Part shown: in pieces, positions 50,635 through 60,500 of the stretch
Layout: every line of letters begins with the position of its first letter
How positions within the stretch are numbered: position 1 is the stretch's first letter
DNA from: Alphaproteobacteria bacterium
GTDB taxonomy: Bacteria > Myxococcota_A > UBA796 > GCA-2862545
Reading direction: 5' to 3'
Assembly: GCA_020632925.1 (NCBI GenBank)
Contig: JACKER010000023.1
Location: forward strand, 55,512 to 119,511
Length of the DNA: 64,000 nt
Translations under genes and position numbers: made by a program
The notes under the pieces: generated by a model
What the model saw: only the letters and a program-made list of their open reading frames with translations
What the model was told of the DNA's origin: nothing
The model's database searches: none

Positions 50635-50850
50635 ATGAACACCGAGACGATCCTGGACGTGAAGGGCATGACCTGTGGCTCCTGCATCCGGCACATCCAG
50701 TCGGCGCTGGCGCCGCTGGGGGTGGAGCGCGCGGAGGTGGACCTGCGCCAGGGGAGGGTCACCGTGCAGCACGACGACCGGGCCGCGCCCGTGGCCCTGC
50801 TGATCGCGGCCATCCAGCAGGCCGGCTACCCGGTCGCGCCGACGAAGTAG
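50635..50850 (+). CDS. CopZ-like heavy-metal-associated copper chaperone
   Basis: 71 aa from ATG 50635 (GAGGAGG upstream; longer starts at 50605 and 50563 exist). A single HMA domain with GMTCGSCIRHIQ, giving the Cu(I)-binding cysteines, followed by ERAEVDLRQGRVTVQHDD and a C-terminal VALLIAAIQQAGYPV. Cytoplasmic delivery of copper to CopA is the usual role. Last gene of the plus-strand copper transcript. Confidence 0.88.
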   Translation: MNTETILDVKGMTCGSCIRHIQSALAPLGVERAEVDLRQGRVTVQHDDRAAPVALLIAAIQQAGYPVAPTK

Positions 50851-50870
50851 CCCAGGCCACGCGTCCGGGG

Positions 50871-50898
50871 GCCCGACGGACTCCAACGTCCGCCGGGC
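50871..50898 (+). terminator. Stem-loop after the copper operon
   Basis: GCCCGACGGAC (50871-50881) and GTCCGCCGGGC (50888-50898) form a 10-bp stem with one A/C mismatch and a 6-nt loop, 20 bp after the last stop. No U tract follows, so termination would be weak or Rho-assisted. Confidence 0.5.
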
Positions 50899-51398
50899 TT
50901 CGCTGCAAGTGGCTCCACGCCCGCGTTCGAGCGTGGTCTGGTGCTCCATCGGGCCTGGGACGAAGCTGGGTTTTCCCCAGGTTTGGCGTGGGCGATGAAG
51001 CTGTGGAGCCCTCGCGCTCGTCACCAGATCCGAAGTGAGATTGGACGCCGCCTCGGTGTTCGCCATGGCGAAGTCGTAGGCCTCGTCGGGACACTCGATG
51101 GACTTGTGCGGTCCCACGGCGGGGCCGTGAAGATCGAAGGCGGTGCCGCAGCCAGGTTGCGTCGCTCGATGTGATCGGCGGCGCCGTTCGACTGGCCTTG
51201 CGCGAAGGCCATGTTCGGTACCTTCAGGACGAGGTGCGTCCACACCAGCCTGACCATGGCCCGTCGGGGACTCTCCAGCCGATCGCGTCGACGCCAACGT
51301 CCCGGGAGACGAAGTTGCCCCGCCAGGCCCAGGCCACCTCCTCCTCGGTCAGCATCGCCAGCCAGTTAGAAAGTCGTTCGACCAGCCCGACCATCCGT
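50899..51398. other. 500-bp region, possible remnant of a decayed gene
   Basis: Short minus-strand frames have residual coding character, for example one containing LTEEEVAWAWRGNFVSRDVG (about 51250-51400), but none is long enough or consistent. It may be a decayed gene. No mobile-element ends were recognised. Confidence 0.35.
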
Positions 51399-52031
51399 TC
51401 ACACAGCTCTCTCGGCCCACCCGGCGAACGCCGCCCACGCGACGTACGACAGCCCGACCGGCACGAGGAACGCGACCATGGGCACCGGCGGCAGCGGCGG
51501 TCCCAGCGCGAAGCCGATCTGGGCGACGCACAGCGCACCCGTGAGCCACGCCAGCCGCCGCCCGGGGGCACCGCGCCACCACCACGCCGCCGCGCCGCCG
51601 ATCAGCAGCGCCAGCTCCACGATCAGCGCCGTCAGCGGCCAGTTCCACAGCCCCAGCCCGAGACGGGGCTCGGCGCCCAGCCCGAGGTGCAGGTCGTGGA
51701 CGTGCACCAGCAAGTCACCGAACCAGTGGGAGAGCACCACCGCGCCGAGCAAGGCCCCCTGCTTCCATCGCCCCGCGAGCCCGAACCCCAGGCCCACCAC
51801 GGCGCTCCAGGCCACCGCGGCGAGCAGGGAGTGGCTGTACGGCAGCCACTGCAGGTCGAGCGCCAGCGGCCCGCGGACCTCCGGGACCAACACCACCCGC
51901 TCGAGGCCCACCGCGCCCAGCCCGTCGAAGACGAAGTCCAGCCCCTGCGCCGCCAGGAACAGGCTCCACAGGGGGACCTCGGGGAAGCCCGCCTTCGCCA
52001 GGAACGCAGGGGCGAAATGTCCGACGTACAT
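51399..52031 (-). CDS. Polytopic membrane protein, YdjM/DUF457-like metal-dependent hydrolase
   Basis: 210 aa from ATG 52031. Begins MYVGHFAPAFLAKAGFP; conserved-looking histidines occur at SHSLL in LPYSHSLLAAV and in LSHWFGDLLVHVHDLH, the arrangement of the DUF457/YdjM membrane hydrolase family. Five or six membrane helices, some Trp-rich. Divergent from the TetR gene with 79 bp between, so it is a candidate TetR target. Confidence 0.65.
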   Translation of the reverse strand: MYVGHFAPAFLAKAGFPEVPLWSLFLAAQGLDFVFDGLGAVGLERVVLVPEVRGPLALDLQWLPYSHSLLAAVAWSAVVGLGFGLAGRWKQGALLGAVVLSHWFGDLLVHVHDLHLGLGAEPRLGLGLWNWPLTALIVELALLIGGAAAWWWRGAPGRRLAWLTGALCVAQIGFALGPPLPPVPMVAFLVPVGLSYVAWAAFAGWAERAV

Positions 52032-52089
52032 GCGACCGCTCCACGGGTCGCCCAGGTAACGTCCGCGTCGGGCCTTGCGAAACGACAAA

Positions 52090-52106
52090 CGGAGTAATAT
52101 CCTCCG
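52090..52106 (+). promoter_or_regulatory. Inverted repeat operator overlapping a -10 box upstream of the TetR gene
   Basis: CGGAG (52090-52094), 7-nt spacer TAATATC, CTCCG (52102-52106), five nt before the TetR start ATG. TAATAT inside it is a good -10, and TTGCGA at 52075-52080 a poor -35 with short spacing. It fits autoregulation and shared control of the divergent membrane protein. Confidence 0.5.
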
Positions 52107-52110
52107 CTTG

Positions 52111-52650
52111 ATGCGCGCCGACGCCCGACGCAACCGCGAGCGCCTCCTGGACGCCGCGACCGAGCTGGTCCTCGAGGTGGGTGGCCCACCGAACCGGGAC
52201 GCGGTCGCGGAACGCGCCGGGGTAGGAATCGGCACGCTGTACCGGCACTTCCCCGACCCGACCTCCCTGCTCGAGGCGATCGTGGAGCGGGCCCTCGAGC
52301 GCACCGTGTCGGCGGCGGAGGCCGCGCTCGCGACCTCACCCGACGGCGCCAGCGCCCTCCGGACATACGCGCACGCCGCCGTCGACCACGGGCTCGGCGC
52401 GGTCCACCTGGTCCACGCCCACGTCGAGCGGCCTCACCCGGAGCTGCGGGCCCGCGCGGACGCCGCCATCACCGCGATCCTCGAACGCGGACGTGCCGAC
52501 GGTGGGCTGCGCACCGACGTGTCGGCGGCGGACATCGTGTTCGCCACGATCCGCTTCTGCCGCCCGCTCGCGGTCGGGCTCCCGCTGGCCGAGGAGCGCG
52601 CGATCGCCCACCGCCACGTCGACACCTGGATGGACGGGATGAAGCCATGA
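52111..52650 (+). CDS. TetR-family transcriptional regulator
   Basis: 179 aa from ATG 52111. HTH in RRNRERLLDAATELVLEVGGP ... RDAVAERAGVGIGTLYRHFPDPTSLLEAIVERAL. The C-terminal ligand domain (HVERPHPELRARADAAITAILERGRADGGLRTDVSAADIVF) is typical of the family. Overlaps the rifampin phosphotransferase-like gene by ATGA. Confidence 0.92.
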   Translation: MRADARRNRERLLDAATELVLEVGGPPNRDAVAERAGVGIGTLYRHFPDPTSLLEAIVERALERTVSAAEAALATSPDGASALRTYAHAAVDHGLGAVHLVHAHVERPHPELRARADAAITAILERGRADGGLRTDVSAADIVFATIRFCRPLAVGLPLAEERAIAHRHVDTWMDGMKP

Positions 52651-54995
52651 GCACGTTCGTGTTGGACCTGCGCGACCTCGACCGATCCGCCGTGGCGCTG
52701 GTCGGCGGCAAGGCAGCGAACCTCGGGGAGCTGGCGCGCCTCGAGGGCGTGTCCGTGCCCGAGGGCTTCTGCGTGACCACCGACGCGCTGGCGCACCCGC
52801 TCCTCCCCACCGAGGCCCTCGCCGAGCTCGCGGCGCGCGTGGGGCAGAGCGCCTGGGCGGTGCGCTCGAGCGCGACCGCGGAGGACGCGCCGGGCACCTC
52901 GTTCGCGGGGCAGCACGACAGCTGGCTCGACGTCGTCGGGGTCGACGCGATCGTGGCCCACGTGAGCCGCTGCCGGGCCTCGCTGTTCACGGACCGCGCC
53001 GTGGCCTACCGCGCCGCGAACGGCCTCGATCCCCGCCAGGCGCGGATGGCCGTGGTCGTGCAGCGCATGGTCCCGGCCGAGGTCTCGGGCGTGCTCTTCA
53101 CGGCCGATCCCGTCAGCGGGCATCGCCGCACCACCGTGATCGAGGCGGTGCGCGGGCTGGGCGACGCGCTGGTCGCCGGCCGCGTGAGCCCCGAGGTGGT
53201 CCGGGTCCGCGACGGGCGGGTGGTCGAGCGTACCGGAGGGCTCCTGTCCGACGCCGACGCGCTGCGGCTCGAGGCGCTGGGCCGTCGGATCGAGGCGCAC
53301 TTCGGTCGGCCGCAGGACATCGAGTGGTGCCTCGCGGGAGGGGAGCTGTCCGTCGTCCAGGCCCGCCCGATCACCACGCTGTTCCCCGTGCCGGAGATGG
53401 CGACGCCCGGCCCGCACGTGTTCCTGTCGGTCGGCCACAACCAGATGATGACGGACGCGATGAAGCCGCTCGGGCTCTCGGTCTGGCGGATGACCACGCC
53501 CCGACCGATGTTCGTGGCGGGTGGCCGCCTGTTCGTGGAGGTCTCGAAGGAGCTGGCGTCGCCCGTCGTCCGACCGGGCTTCCTCGCGATGTTGGAGCGA
53601 GCCGATCCGCTGACGGGCAAGGCGCTCGCGGCGGTGGAGGACCTCCCCGAGGGAGTGGAGACGCCACGCCCACCGCCGGGGTCGGGTCCGCCCGTACCCA
53701 TCCCGACCGATCCCGCGCTCGTCACGGCGCTGATCGAGGAGACCCATGCGTCCCTCGAGGCGCTCGAGGCCGAGCTCGGCACGCGGTCCGGCGTCGACCT
53801 GCTCGACGTCGTGCAGCAGGATCTCGGCGAGCTGCAGCGCCTGATGCGGAAGAGCCACCAGGCGGCGATGGCGGGGATGGAGGCGACGTGGTGGCTCGAC
53901 GACCACCTCGGGGCCTGGCTCGGCGAGTCGAAGGTCGCGGACACGCTGACGCTGGCGGCGCCCGGCAACGTGACGTCGGAGATGGGCCTGGACCTGCTGC
54001 GCCTGGCCGACGTGATCCGTCCGCACGCGGACGCCGTCGCCACGCTGGAGCGCGCACGGGACGCGAGCTTCGTGGAGGAGCTTCCCCCGCGGGTCCGCGA
54101 CGCGTTCCTCGCCTACCTCGAGACCTACGGGGCGCGCTGCACCGGCGAGATCGATCTGACGCGTCCACGCTGGTTCGAAGAGCCCACGGCGCTGCTGCCC
54201 ACGCTGCTCCACCACGTGCGGAACGCGGCGCCGGGCGAGGCCGAGCGGCGGGTCGAGCGCGGACGTCGGCTCGCGACGGCGAAGGAGGCCGAGGTGCTCG
54301 AGCGCCTGCGGGGGCTCGAGGATGGGGAGGCGAAGGTCGCCGAGACCCGGCGCATGATCGAGCGCCTGCGCACGTTCATCGGCTTCCGCGAGTTCCCGAA
54401 GTACGGGATGATCCGGCGCTACGGAGCCTACAAGCGCGCGCTGCTCCGCGAGGCCGAGCGCCTGGGGCGTGAGGGCGTGCTCCGTGAGCCCGACGACGTC
54501 TCCTTCCTGACCTGGGAAGAGCTGCGGGACGTGGTCGCGAGCGGCGTCGTGGACCGCGAGCTGGTGGACGCGCGGCGAGCCCGGCACGTCGTGGATCAGC
54601 GGCTCACCCCGCCCCGGGTCCTGACGTCGGACGGTGAGGTGAGGACAGGGACCTACGACCGAACCGACGTCGAGGACGGTGCGCTCGTCGGCCTGCCCGT
54701 GTCCGCCGGGGTCGTCGAGGGGCGCGCGCGCGTGGTGCTCGACCTGGCCGACGCCGCGCTCGAGCCCGGCGACATCCTCGTGACCCGCTTCACCGACCCG
54801 GGGTGGACGCCCGTGTTCCTCGGCATCGCGGGGCTCGTCACCGAGGTCGGTGGGCAGATGACGCACGGCTCGGTGATCGCGCGCGAGCTCGGGTTGCCCG
54901 CGGTGGTCGCCGTGGAGCACGCCACCCGCCTGATCCGCGATGGGCAGCGCATCCGCGTGGACGGGACGCGAGGGACCGTGAGCTACGTGGACTGA
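52647..54995 (+). CDS. PEP-utilizing enzyme, rifampin phosphotransferase-like
   Basis: 782 aa. N-terminal ATP-grasp domain (VGGKAANLGELARLEGVSVPEGF and later VVQRMV ... GVLFTADPVSG), a middle domain of about 400 residues, and a C-terminal swivelling His domain with TEVGGQMTHGSVIARELGLPAVVAVEHAT, catalytic H740. This is the order of rifamycin phosphotransferases (Rph), which move the beta-phosphate of ATP to rifampin. It is shorter than the usual 860 aa. Coupled to a TetR gene, so it may be an inducible drug or metabolite phosphotransferase; substrate unproven. Confidence 0.8.
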   Translation: MSTFVLDLRDLDRSAVALVGGKAANLGELARLEGVSVPEGFCVTTDALAHPLLPTEALAELAARVGQSAWAVRSSATAEDAPGTSFAGQHDSWLDVVGVDAIVAHVSRCRASLFTDRAVAYRAANGLDPRQARMAVVVQRMVPAEVSGVLFTADPVSGHRRTTVIEAVRGLGDALVAGRVSPEVVRVRDGRVVERTGGLLSDADALRLEALGRRIEAHFGRPQDIEWCLAGGELSVVQARPITTLFPVPEMATPGPHVFLSVGHNQMMTDAMKPLGLSVWRMTTPRPMFVAGGRLFVEVSKELASPVVRPGFLAMLERADPLTGKALAAVEDLPEGVETPRPPPGSGPPVPIPTDPALVTALIEETHASLEALEAELGTRSGVDLLDVVQQDLGELQRLMRKSHQAAMAGMEATWWLDDHLGAWLGESKVADTLTLAAPGNVTSEMGLDLLRLADVIRPHADAVATLERARDASFVEELPPRVRDAFLAYLETYGARCTGEIDLTRPRWFEEPTALLPTLLHHVRNAAPGEAERRVERGRRLATAKEAEVLERLRGLEDGEAKVAETRRMIERLRTFIGFREFPKYGMIRRYGAYKRALLREAERLGREGVLREPDDVSFLTWEELRDVVASGVVDRELVDARRARHVVDQRLTPPRVLTSDGEVRTGTYDRTDVEDGALVGLPVSAGVVEGRARVVLDLADAALEPGDILVTRFTDPGWTPVFLGIAGLVTEVGGQMTHGSVIARELGLPAVVAVEHATRLIRDGQRIRVDGTRGTVSYVD

Positions 54996-56167
54996 GCGGT
55001 CGCGTGGAAGGTCGCGATCGCCTCGTGGACGCCGAGCCCGATCCCGCACTCCGCCTGCACGGGCTCGACCAGGTTGTGCGTGAGGAACACCATCGCCGTG
55101 TCGGTCGTCGGGTCCGCCTGCCACCAGCCGCCGAAGCCGCCCGGCCACCCCACCGTCCCGGCGCCACCCGCGCAGATCGTCGGGAAGGCGTGGTCCGGCT
55201 CGACGACGACGGCGACCCCGAGGCCGAACCCATGGCCGAACGCGAACAGCGGCATCCGGCCCACCTCCGCGGAACCCCGCTGCGCGTCGGTCAGCACGTT
55301 GCGCGTCATTCGCTCCAGCGTCTCGGGCGCGAGCACCCGCACGCCGTCGACCGACCCACCACCCAGGAAGATCCTGGCGAAGCGGAGGTAGTCGTCCGCC
55401 GTGGACCACAGCCCCTGGCCGCCGGACTCGAAGGTGTAGCTCGCGGGGCGCTCGGGGAGCGTGCTCCCGCCGGGTCCGGTGGTACGCAGCACGCGGTTCC
55501 CGTCGTCGTCCCAGCCGTGGAGGGCCGCGCGCCGGTGCCGTCGGTCGGCGGGGACGTCGAAGCCCGTGTCCACCATGCCCAGCGGCTCGAAGACGCGCCG
55601 CGCCAGCACCTCGCCGAGCGATCGGTCCTCCATCCGCGCGAGCAGCAGGCCGAGCAGGTCGGTGGAGTGGCCGTAGTGCAGGGTGGCGCCTGGCTGGTCG
55701 ACCAGCGGCAGCTGTGCGAGGGCCGCGATCCAGGCGTCCGGATCGTGCGCGTTGTCGATGTCGGGGCCGAGGAGCTGCTCGTGGGCGGCGGCGAGGGGTC
55801 CGCGCGAGAAGGGTCCGTACGTGAAGCCGGCGCGGTGGGTCAGCAGATCGAGGAAGGTGATGGGGCGCGCCGCGGGGACCGTGTCCTCGAGCGGCCCGTC
55901 GGGGTCGCGCAGGACCCTGGGATCGGCGAGCTCGGGCGCCCAGCGCGTGATGGGCTCGTCGAGCGCGAACCGGCCCTCCTCGAGCAACTGCAGCGCCGCC
56001 ACCGACGTGATCGGCTTGGTCATCGACGCGATGCGGAACAGGGCGTCCTGGTCGCAACCGTGGGCGCCTGCGTGGACCAGCCGCCCCCGTCGCCACACCC
56101 GCGTGACCACCTCGACCACCGCCCCCGAGGCCAGGAAGGGCTGGAGCACGTCGGAGAGCTCGGTCAC
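54983..56167 (-). CDS. Serine beta-lactamase-family hydrolase (class C-like/esterase)
   Basis: 394 aa from GTG 56167, overlapping the upstream stop. SxxK is SMTK (in FRIASMTKPITSVAALQLLEEGR), YxN-equivalent is YGH, and a WPGG sequence corresponds to the HTG region (GGAGTVGWPGGFGGWW), as in EstB/AmpC-like esterases. No signal peptide is visible. Likely a cytoplasmic or membrane-peripheral esterase rather than an antibiotic hydrolase. 3' end overlaps the convergent Rph-like gene by 13 bp. Confidence 0.88.
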   Translation of the reverse strand: MTELSDVLQPFLASGAVVEVVTRVWRRGRLVHAGAHGCDQDALFRIASMTKPITSVAALQLLEEGRFALDEPITRWAPELADPRVLRDPDGPLEDTVPAARPITFLDLLTHRAGFTYGPFSRGPLAAAHEQLLGPDIDNAHDPDAWIAALAQLPLVDQPGATLHYGHSTDLLGLLLARMEDRSLGEVLARRVFEPLGMVDTGFDVPADRRHRRAALHGWDDDGNRVLRTTGPGGSTLPERPASYTFESGGQGLWSTADDYLRFARIFLGGGSVDGVRVLAPETLERMTRNVLTDAQRGSAEVGRMPLFAFGHGFGLGVAVVVEPDHAFPTICAGGAGTVGWPGGFGGWWQADPTTDTAMVFLTHNLVEPVQAECGIGLGVHEAIATFHATAQST

Positions 56168-57093
56168 GCCATCGCCGCGCGCAGGTCGTCGGGCGAGAGG
56201 TGTCCGGGGCGCCAGCGCTCGGCCATCGCGCGCTCGGCCAGCGCCACCAGCGCGACGTTGAGCGGTGTGGGGACGCCGAGGCGTTCCCCCGTGCGGACGA
56301 CGTGCCCGTGCAGAACCTCGGTCTCGAGTCGGTCGCCGCGCGCCAGCGCGTGTCGCACCGAGCCCCCCACGCGCGGCAGCCCGTCGACCGCGACCACCGC
56401 CATCGGACCGATGCGCGCGTCGAACGCCTCGTCCGGCACGACCTCCACGCCCTCCGCGCGGAAGCACGCGCGCGCCTCGTCCACCGTCGCCTCCACGAGG
56501 TCCCGCGGGGGCGCGTCGCACAAGGCCACGAACGTGCCGCCGAGGTTGGTGAGCAGCTTGGCGCGGACCCAGGGGGCGATGTCCTCGAAGACCTCGGCGC
56601 GGAATCCGGCTCTGCGCAGCGCCTCGGCGAACCAGGGCTCCGGCCCCACGAGCCCGCGCGGCCAGCCCCCGAGGAAGATCGCACCCGGCGACGGGGAGCC
56701 CGCCAGCGCCACCACCCCCGGCGCGCGCCGCTCGGCGGGGACGTAGAGCATGCCCGCGATCACGGGCCTCCCGGCGAGGTCGTCGAAGGGCGCGAGCCCG
56801 TTCTGGAAGGTCACGACGGGCTGATCGGGCGGGAGCGTCGCCACGGCGGCGGCGGTGTCGTGCCCCATGGTCGCGAGCACCACGAGATCGGTCGGGCGCA
56901 CGTCCTCGACCCGACCGACGGGGACCCGCAGGTGGCGCGGCCCACCGGGGAGCCGCAGGTCGAGGCCGTGGGTCGCCAGCGCCTCGCCGTGTGCGCCGCG
57001 GGCCACGAGGAGCACGTCCACGCCGCTGTCCCACAGCAGCCCGCCGATACCCGCGCCGATGGCGCCCGCTCCCAGGAAGACGACGCGTCGCAT
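56164..57093 (-). CDS. Ketopantoate reductase family protein (PanE/ApbA)
   Basis: 309 aa from ATG 57093. NAD(P) Rossmann motif VVFLGAGAIGAGIGGLL and LVVLATMGHDT; Lys in VRAKLLTNLGGTF; C-terminal GDRLETEVLHGHVV. This is the PanE pattern. PanE makes pantoate for coenzyme A, but many paralogues act on other 2-oxo acids. It sits 24 bp from the divergent beta-propeller gene. Confidence 0.88.
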   Translation of the reverse strand: MRRVVFLGAGAIGAGIGGLLWDSGVDVLLVARGAHGEALATHGLDLRLPGGPRHLRVPVGRVEDVRPTDLVVLATMGHDTAAAVATLPPDQPVVTFQNGLAPFDDLAGRPVIAGMLYVPAERRAPGVVALAGSPSPGAIFLGGWPRGLVGPEPWFAEALRRAGFRAEVFEDIAPWVRAKLLTNLGGTFVALCDAPPRDLVEATVDEARACFRAEGVEVVPDEAFDARIGPMAVVAVDGLPRVGGSVRHALARGDRLETEVLHGHVVRTGERLGVPTPLNVALVALAERAMAERWRPGHLSPDDLRAAMA

Positions 57094-57100
57094 GGCCGCG

Positions 57101-57106
57101 AGGTTA
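57101..57106 (-). promoter_or_regulatory. Candidate -10 element for a leaderless transcript
   Basis: TAACCT, seven nt before the ATG at 57093, no Shine-Dalgarno. Fourth example of the pattern in this window. Confidence 0.4.
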
Positions 57107-57117
57107 CACCCGCCGAC

Positions 57118-57546
57118 GTGAAGATCGTCGTCGCGACCTGGCAGGACGGGGTGTACGCCATCGACGGAACCGACCTCCGCCGCGAGCTCGAAGGAGCCGC
57201 GACGAGCGTGGTCGCTGGGGAGGACGGCGGGCTCTGGGCGCTGGTGGATGGCGGGGTCTGGCGCTCGGACGGGGAGCGGTGGGTCCGGATCGCGTCGGTC
57301 GACGGCGTCCCGACCGCGTGCGACGTCCACGAGGTCCGCGCCCACCCGACGCGCCCCGGGTTGGTCGCCGCCGCCACGGCGCGTGGGCTGGCGCTCAGCT
57401 ACGACGCCGGCGCCACGTTCGCGTTCGTGGACGACGGACTGCACGCGCCCCACGGGCTCGCGGTGGCCTTCGTCGGTGACGAGGTGCTCCTTTCTTCGGC
57501 CGCGGACCCCTTCTCGGACGGTCCTCCTCCCCGGCTCCTGAGCCGG
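57118..57546 (+). pseudogene. Truncated beta-propeller (BNR/sialidase-like) gene
   Basis: A GTG at 57118 opens a coding frame (KIVVATWQDGVYAIDGTDL ... GLALSYDAGATFAFVDDGLH) with BNR/YCF48-type repeats S-x-D-x-G-x-T. Good codon bias stops near 57541 where the 3' end of the VCBS gene on the other strand begins; the frame then reads antisense to that gene with no stop until 58833. It therefore looks like a gene that lost its 3' end when the VCBS locus was placed next to it. Normal family members are about 250-350 aa. Confidence 0.6.
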
Positions 57547-60500
57547 TCACCAGACCTCCGTACCGACCCGCGACAGCTGGCAGGTGGCCACGTCCACCAC
57601 CTGGTACATGGTGGTCGTCCCCGCGAGGAGTCCGGGCACCCGGGCCGTCAGCAGCGCCCGTCCACCTGCGTCCGCGACCGCAGAGGCCACCGCCACCGGG
57701 CTCCACAGGCCACTGCGCGCCGACGAACACGCGGGCACCGGCACCCACCCCGAGCCCCGTTCCGTGCTCGCCAACAACACCACCGTCCCACCGGGCGTCG
57801 CGCCGGCCACAGCGAGCTCGTTCACCTGCCCCGCCGTCCCCGTCCACACGGACGACACCAGCAGTGCGCTGTCGTCCGTCGGGTCCAGCGGATCCGAGCC
57901 CTGCGCCACCTCGCCGCCGTCCCCGAGCCCGCCGCCATCCGTGTCGCGACGCGTGGGATCGGTGCCGAACACCTGGACCTCCTCCGCATTGGTCAGACCG
58001 TCGTGGTCCCCATCCGCGAGCACGCAGCGGCTCAGGTTCTTCGACCACTCCAGGCCCCAGGCCAGGTCGGGGTCGTCGTCATCGTCGAAGTTCTCTGCCA
58101 CCAGCTCTTGAGCCATGAAGCTGTCCTCGAGCGCGACGTGCCCCTCGAAAGCGAGCCTGCCGAGGTTCTCGTACCACCAGGTGTGGTCGTAGTCGGTCAG
58201 CGCGAAGTCCATGTCGCCGTCCCGGTCGAGATCGGCGACCGTGACGCTATGGGTGCGCGTCCGATCGACCAGCACCGCGGGTGCGTCGAACGCGCCACCA
58301 CCCCGACCCCGCATCACCACGATCCGGTAGGCGTCCGCCGCCAGCGCGACCACGTCTCGCAGGCCGTCCCCGTCCATGTCCTCGAAGTACAACGACCGAG
58401 CGCCACGCACCGCCGTCGACACGTCCCGGCGGGGACCGAACGCGCCACCCCCGAGACCGCGATGCCAGGCGACGGCGTCACCCACAGCTGCCATCACGTC
58501 CTGGACACCGTCGCCGTCGACGTCCACCACCATCAGGTCCCGCACCTCCCACAGGGTCGAAGGCATCGAGACCCGCGGCGCCCACCCACCTGCCGTCTGG
58601 CGCAACCGACCGAGGTCCCCGTTGAGGGTCACGAAGGCGATGTCGACGCGACCATCGCCATCGAGATCGCCCGTCGCCACTGCGCGCGCGTCGGAGGTCC
58701 CCGTGAACTCATGAAACCTCCCATGGATGATGGTTCGGATCCAACCGTCGATGTAGACGACGTCGTCCGCTCCGTCCCCGTCCAGGTCACCGGCGCACAG
58801 GTCGTCCACGTGCAACGAGGAGATGGTCAGTAGCTCCTGCTCATCCTCCAATCCCGACGCGCCCTGCATGCTGGTGTAGAGGGAGGACCAATCGATCCCC
58901 TCGTAGGAGAAATCCCCCGCGAAGATCAGATCGACATCACCGTCCCCGTCGAGGTCGGCGGGGGTCAGGTGGTAGGGGCCCCACCGGCCCAGCCCGAAGT
59001 ACCCACGGAGCGCTCCGAACAACGTCGACCCGTCGCCGTCGCCGCGGCAGACATCACAAGCGTCCGGCGTCCCGTCGCCGTCGGTGTCGGTCTGCAGCGG
59101 ATCCGCCACGAGCGGGCAGCCGTCCACGTCGGCGCACCACCCGTCACCGTCCACGTCGCCCAACGCATCCTCCTCCCCGGGACACACGTCACACGAGTCG
59201 CCGACACCGTCTCCGTCGCTGTCCAGCTGGTCCGGGTCGGCGTTCGAGGGGCAGATGTCGCTGTCCGCGCACCACCCGTCGCCGTCCACGTCACCCGTCG
59301 CGTCGTCACCCTCACAGAGGTCGAAGTCATCACACACCCCGTCGCCGTCCACGTCGCCCGTCGCGTTCGTGCCCAGGCAGACGTCACAGGCGTCTTCGAT
59401 GCCGTCGAGATCGAGGTCGGCGCGGGTCGGGTCGAAGTCCAGCGGGCAGCCGTCCACGCCGTCGTCCCACCCGTCGAGGTCGGTGTCCGCCGAGCGCGGA
59501 TCGAGGCCCGTGGCCAGCTCGTCGGGATCGTCGACGCCGTCGCCGTCGGTGTCCGTGTGCAGCGCGTCCAGACCGAGCGAGAGCTCCACCGCGTCGGTCA
59601 GCCCGTCGCCGTCGGTGTCCAGCCCGACGCAGCCGAGGTCGTTCCGCAGTTCGACCAGGCGCCCCGTCGTGGCGGCCACGAGGTCGGGATCGCCGTCCCC
59701 ATCGAGCGCGGGCGTGGCGAGCGCCGCGACCCCACCGACTGCCGGCAGCGGCGTTCGGTCGAGGAACACGCCACCCCCCGAGTTCATGTACGCGTCGAGC
59801 GTCGACTGAGCGGTCGTGAGCGTGGTGTCGGCGAGGACGATGTCCACGGCACCGTCACCGTCGAGATCGGCGACCGCCGCCACCGCCCGCCCGCCGAACT
59901 CCGACAGCAGCGGTCGCTCGAGGAAGGTGAAGGCGCCGACGTTGGCGTGCCAGCTCTGCAACGGGTGCGCGATGCCCGACGCGATGGCCGGTACCAGGTC
60001 CAGGTCCCCGTCCCCATCGACGTCACCGAACGCCAGGTCCTGCACCTCGGGCCAATCGGCACCGAGGACCACGCGCTCCGCTCCGAAGGCGCCCCCACCG
60101 ACGTTCTCGAGCACCAGCAGCCGCGCGTTGGCCGAGGACCGCGCGAACAGGTCCACGTCCCCGTCACCGTCCACGTCCGCCGGCCACAGCCGCCAGGCCG
60201 CGCTCGACACGATCGCGTGACGCGGGCCCAGTCCACCCGTCCCCACGTTCTCGAACCACATCGCGCCGCCGTCGGCCACCGGGAGGTCGAGATCCCCGTC
60301 CCCATCCAGGTCCGCAGGCGGCCCCAGGTACACGAAGGTCGAAGGCCTGAAGATCACGCGCGGGGCGGCGAACGTCCCGCCGAGGTTGTCGAAGACGAGC
60401 AGCGCGTGGGCGGCGCCCGACACGGCCGTCACGACGAGCTCGAGGTCACCGTCCCCGTCCAGGTCCACCGCGACCACGTCGTCCCCGAACGACTGCGCGG

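Noticed and set aside
51021..51400. Possible remnant of a mobile element between the copper cluster and the DUF457-like gene
   Set aside because: No inverted ends, no target duplication and no transposase motif could be found; listed only as a region with weak coding character.
57548..58833. C-terminal extension of the beta-propeller protein past 57546
   Set aside because: The sequence is antisense to the 3' end of the VCBS gene and reads as Arg/His/Pro low complexity; it is not a genuine domain.
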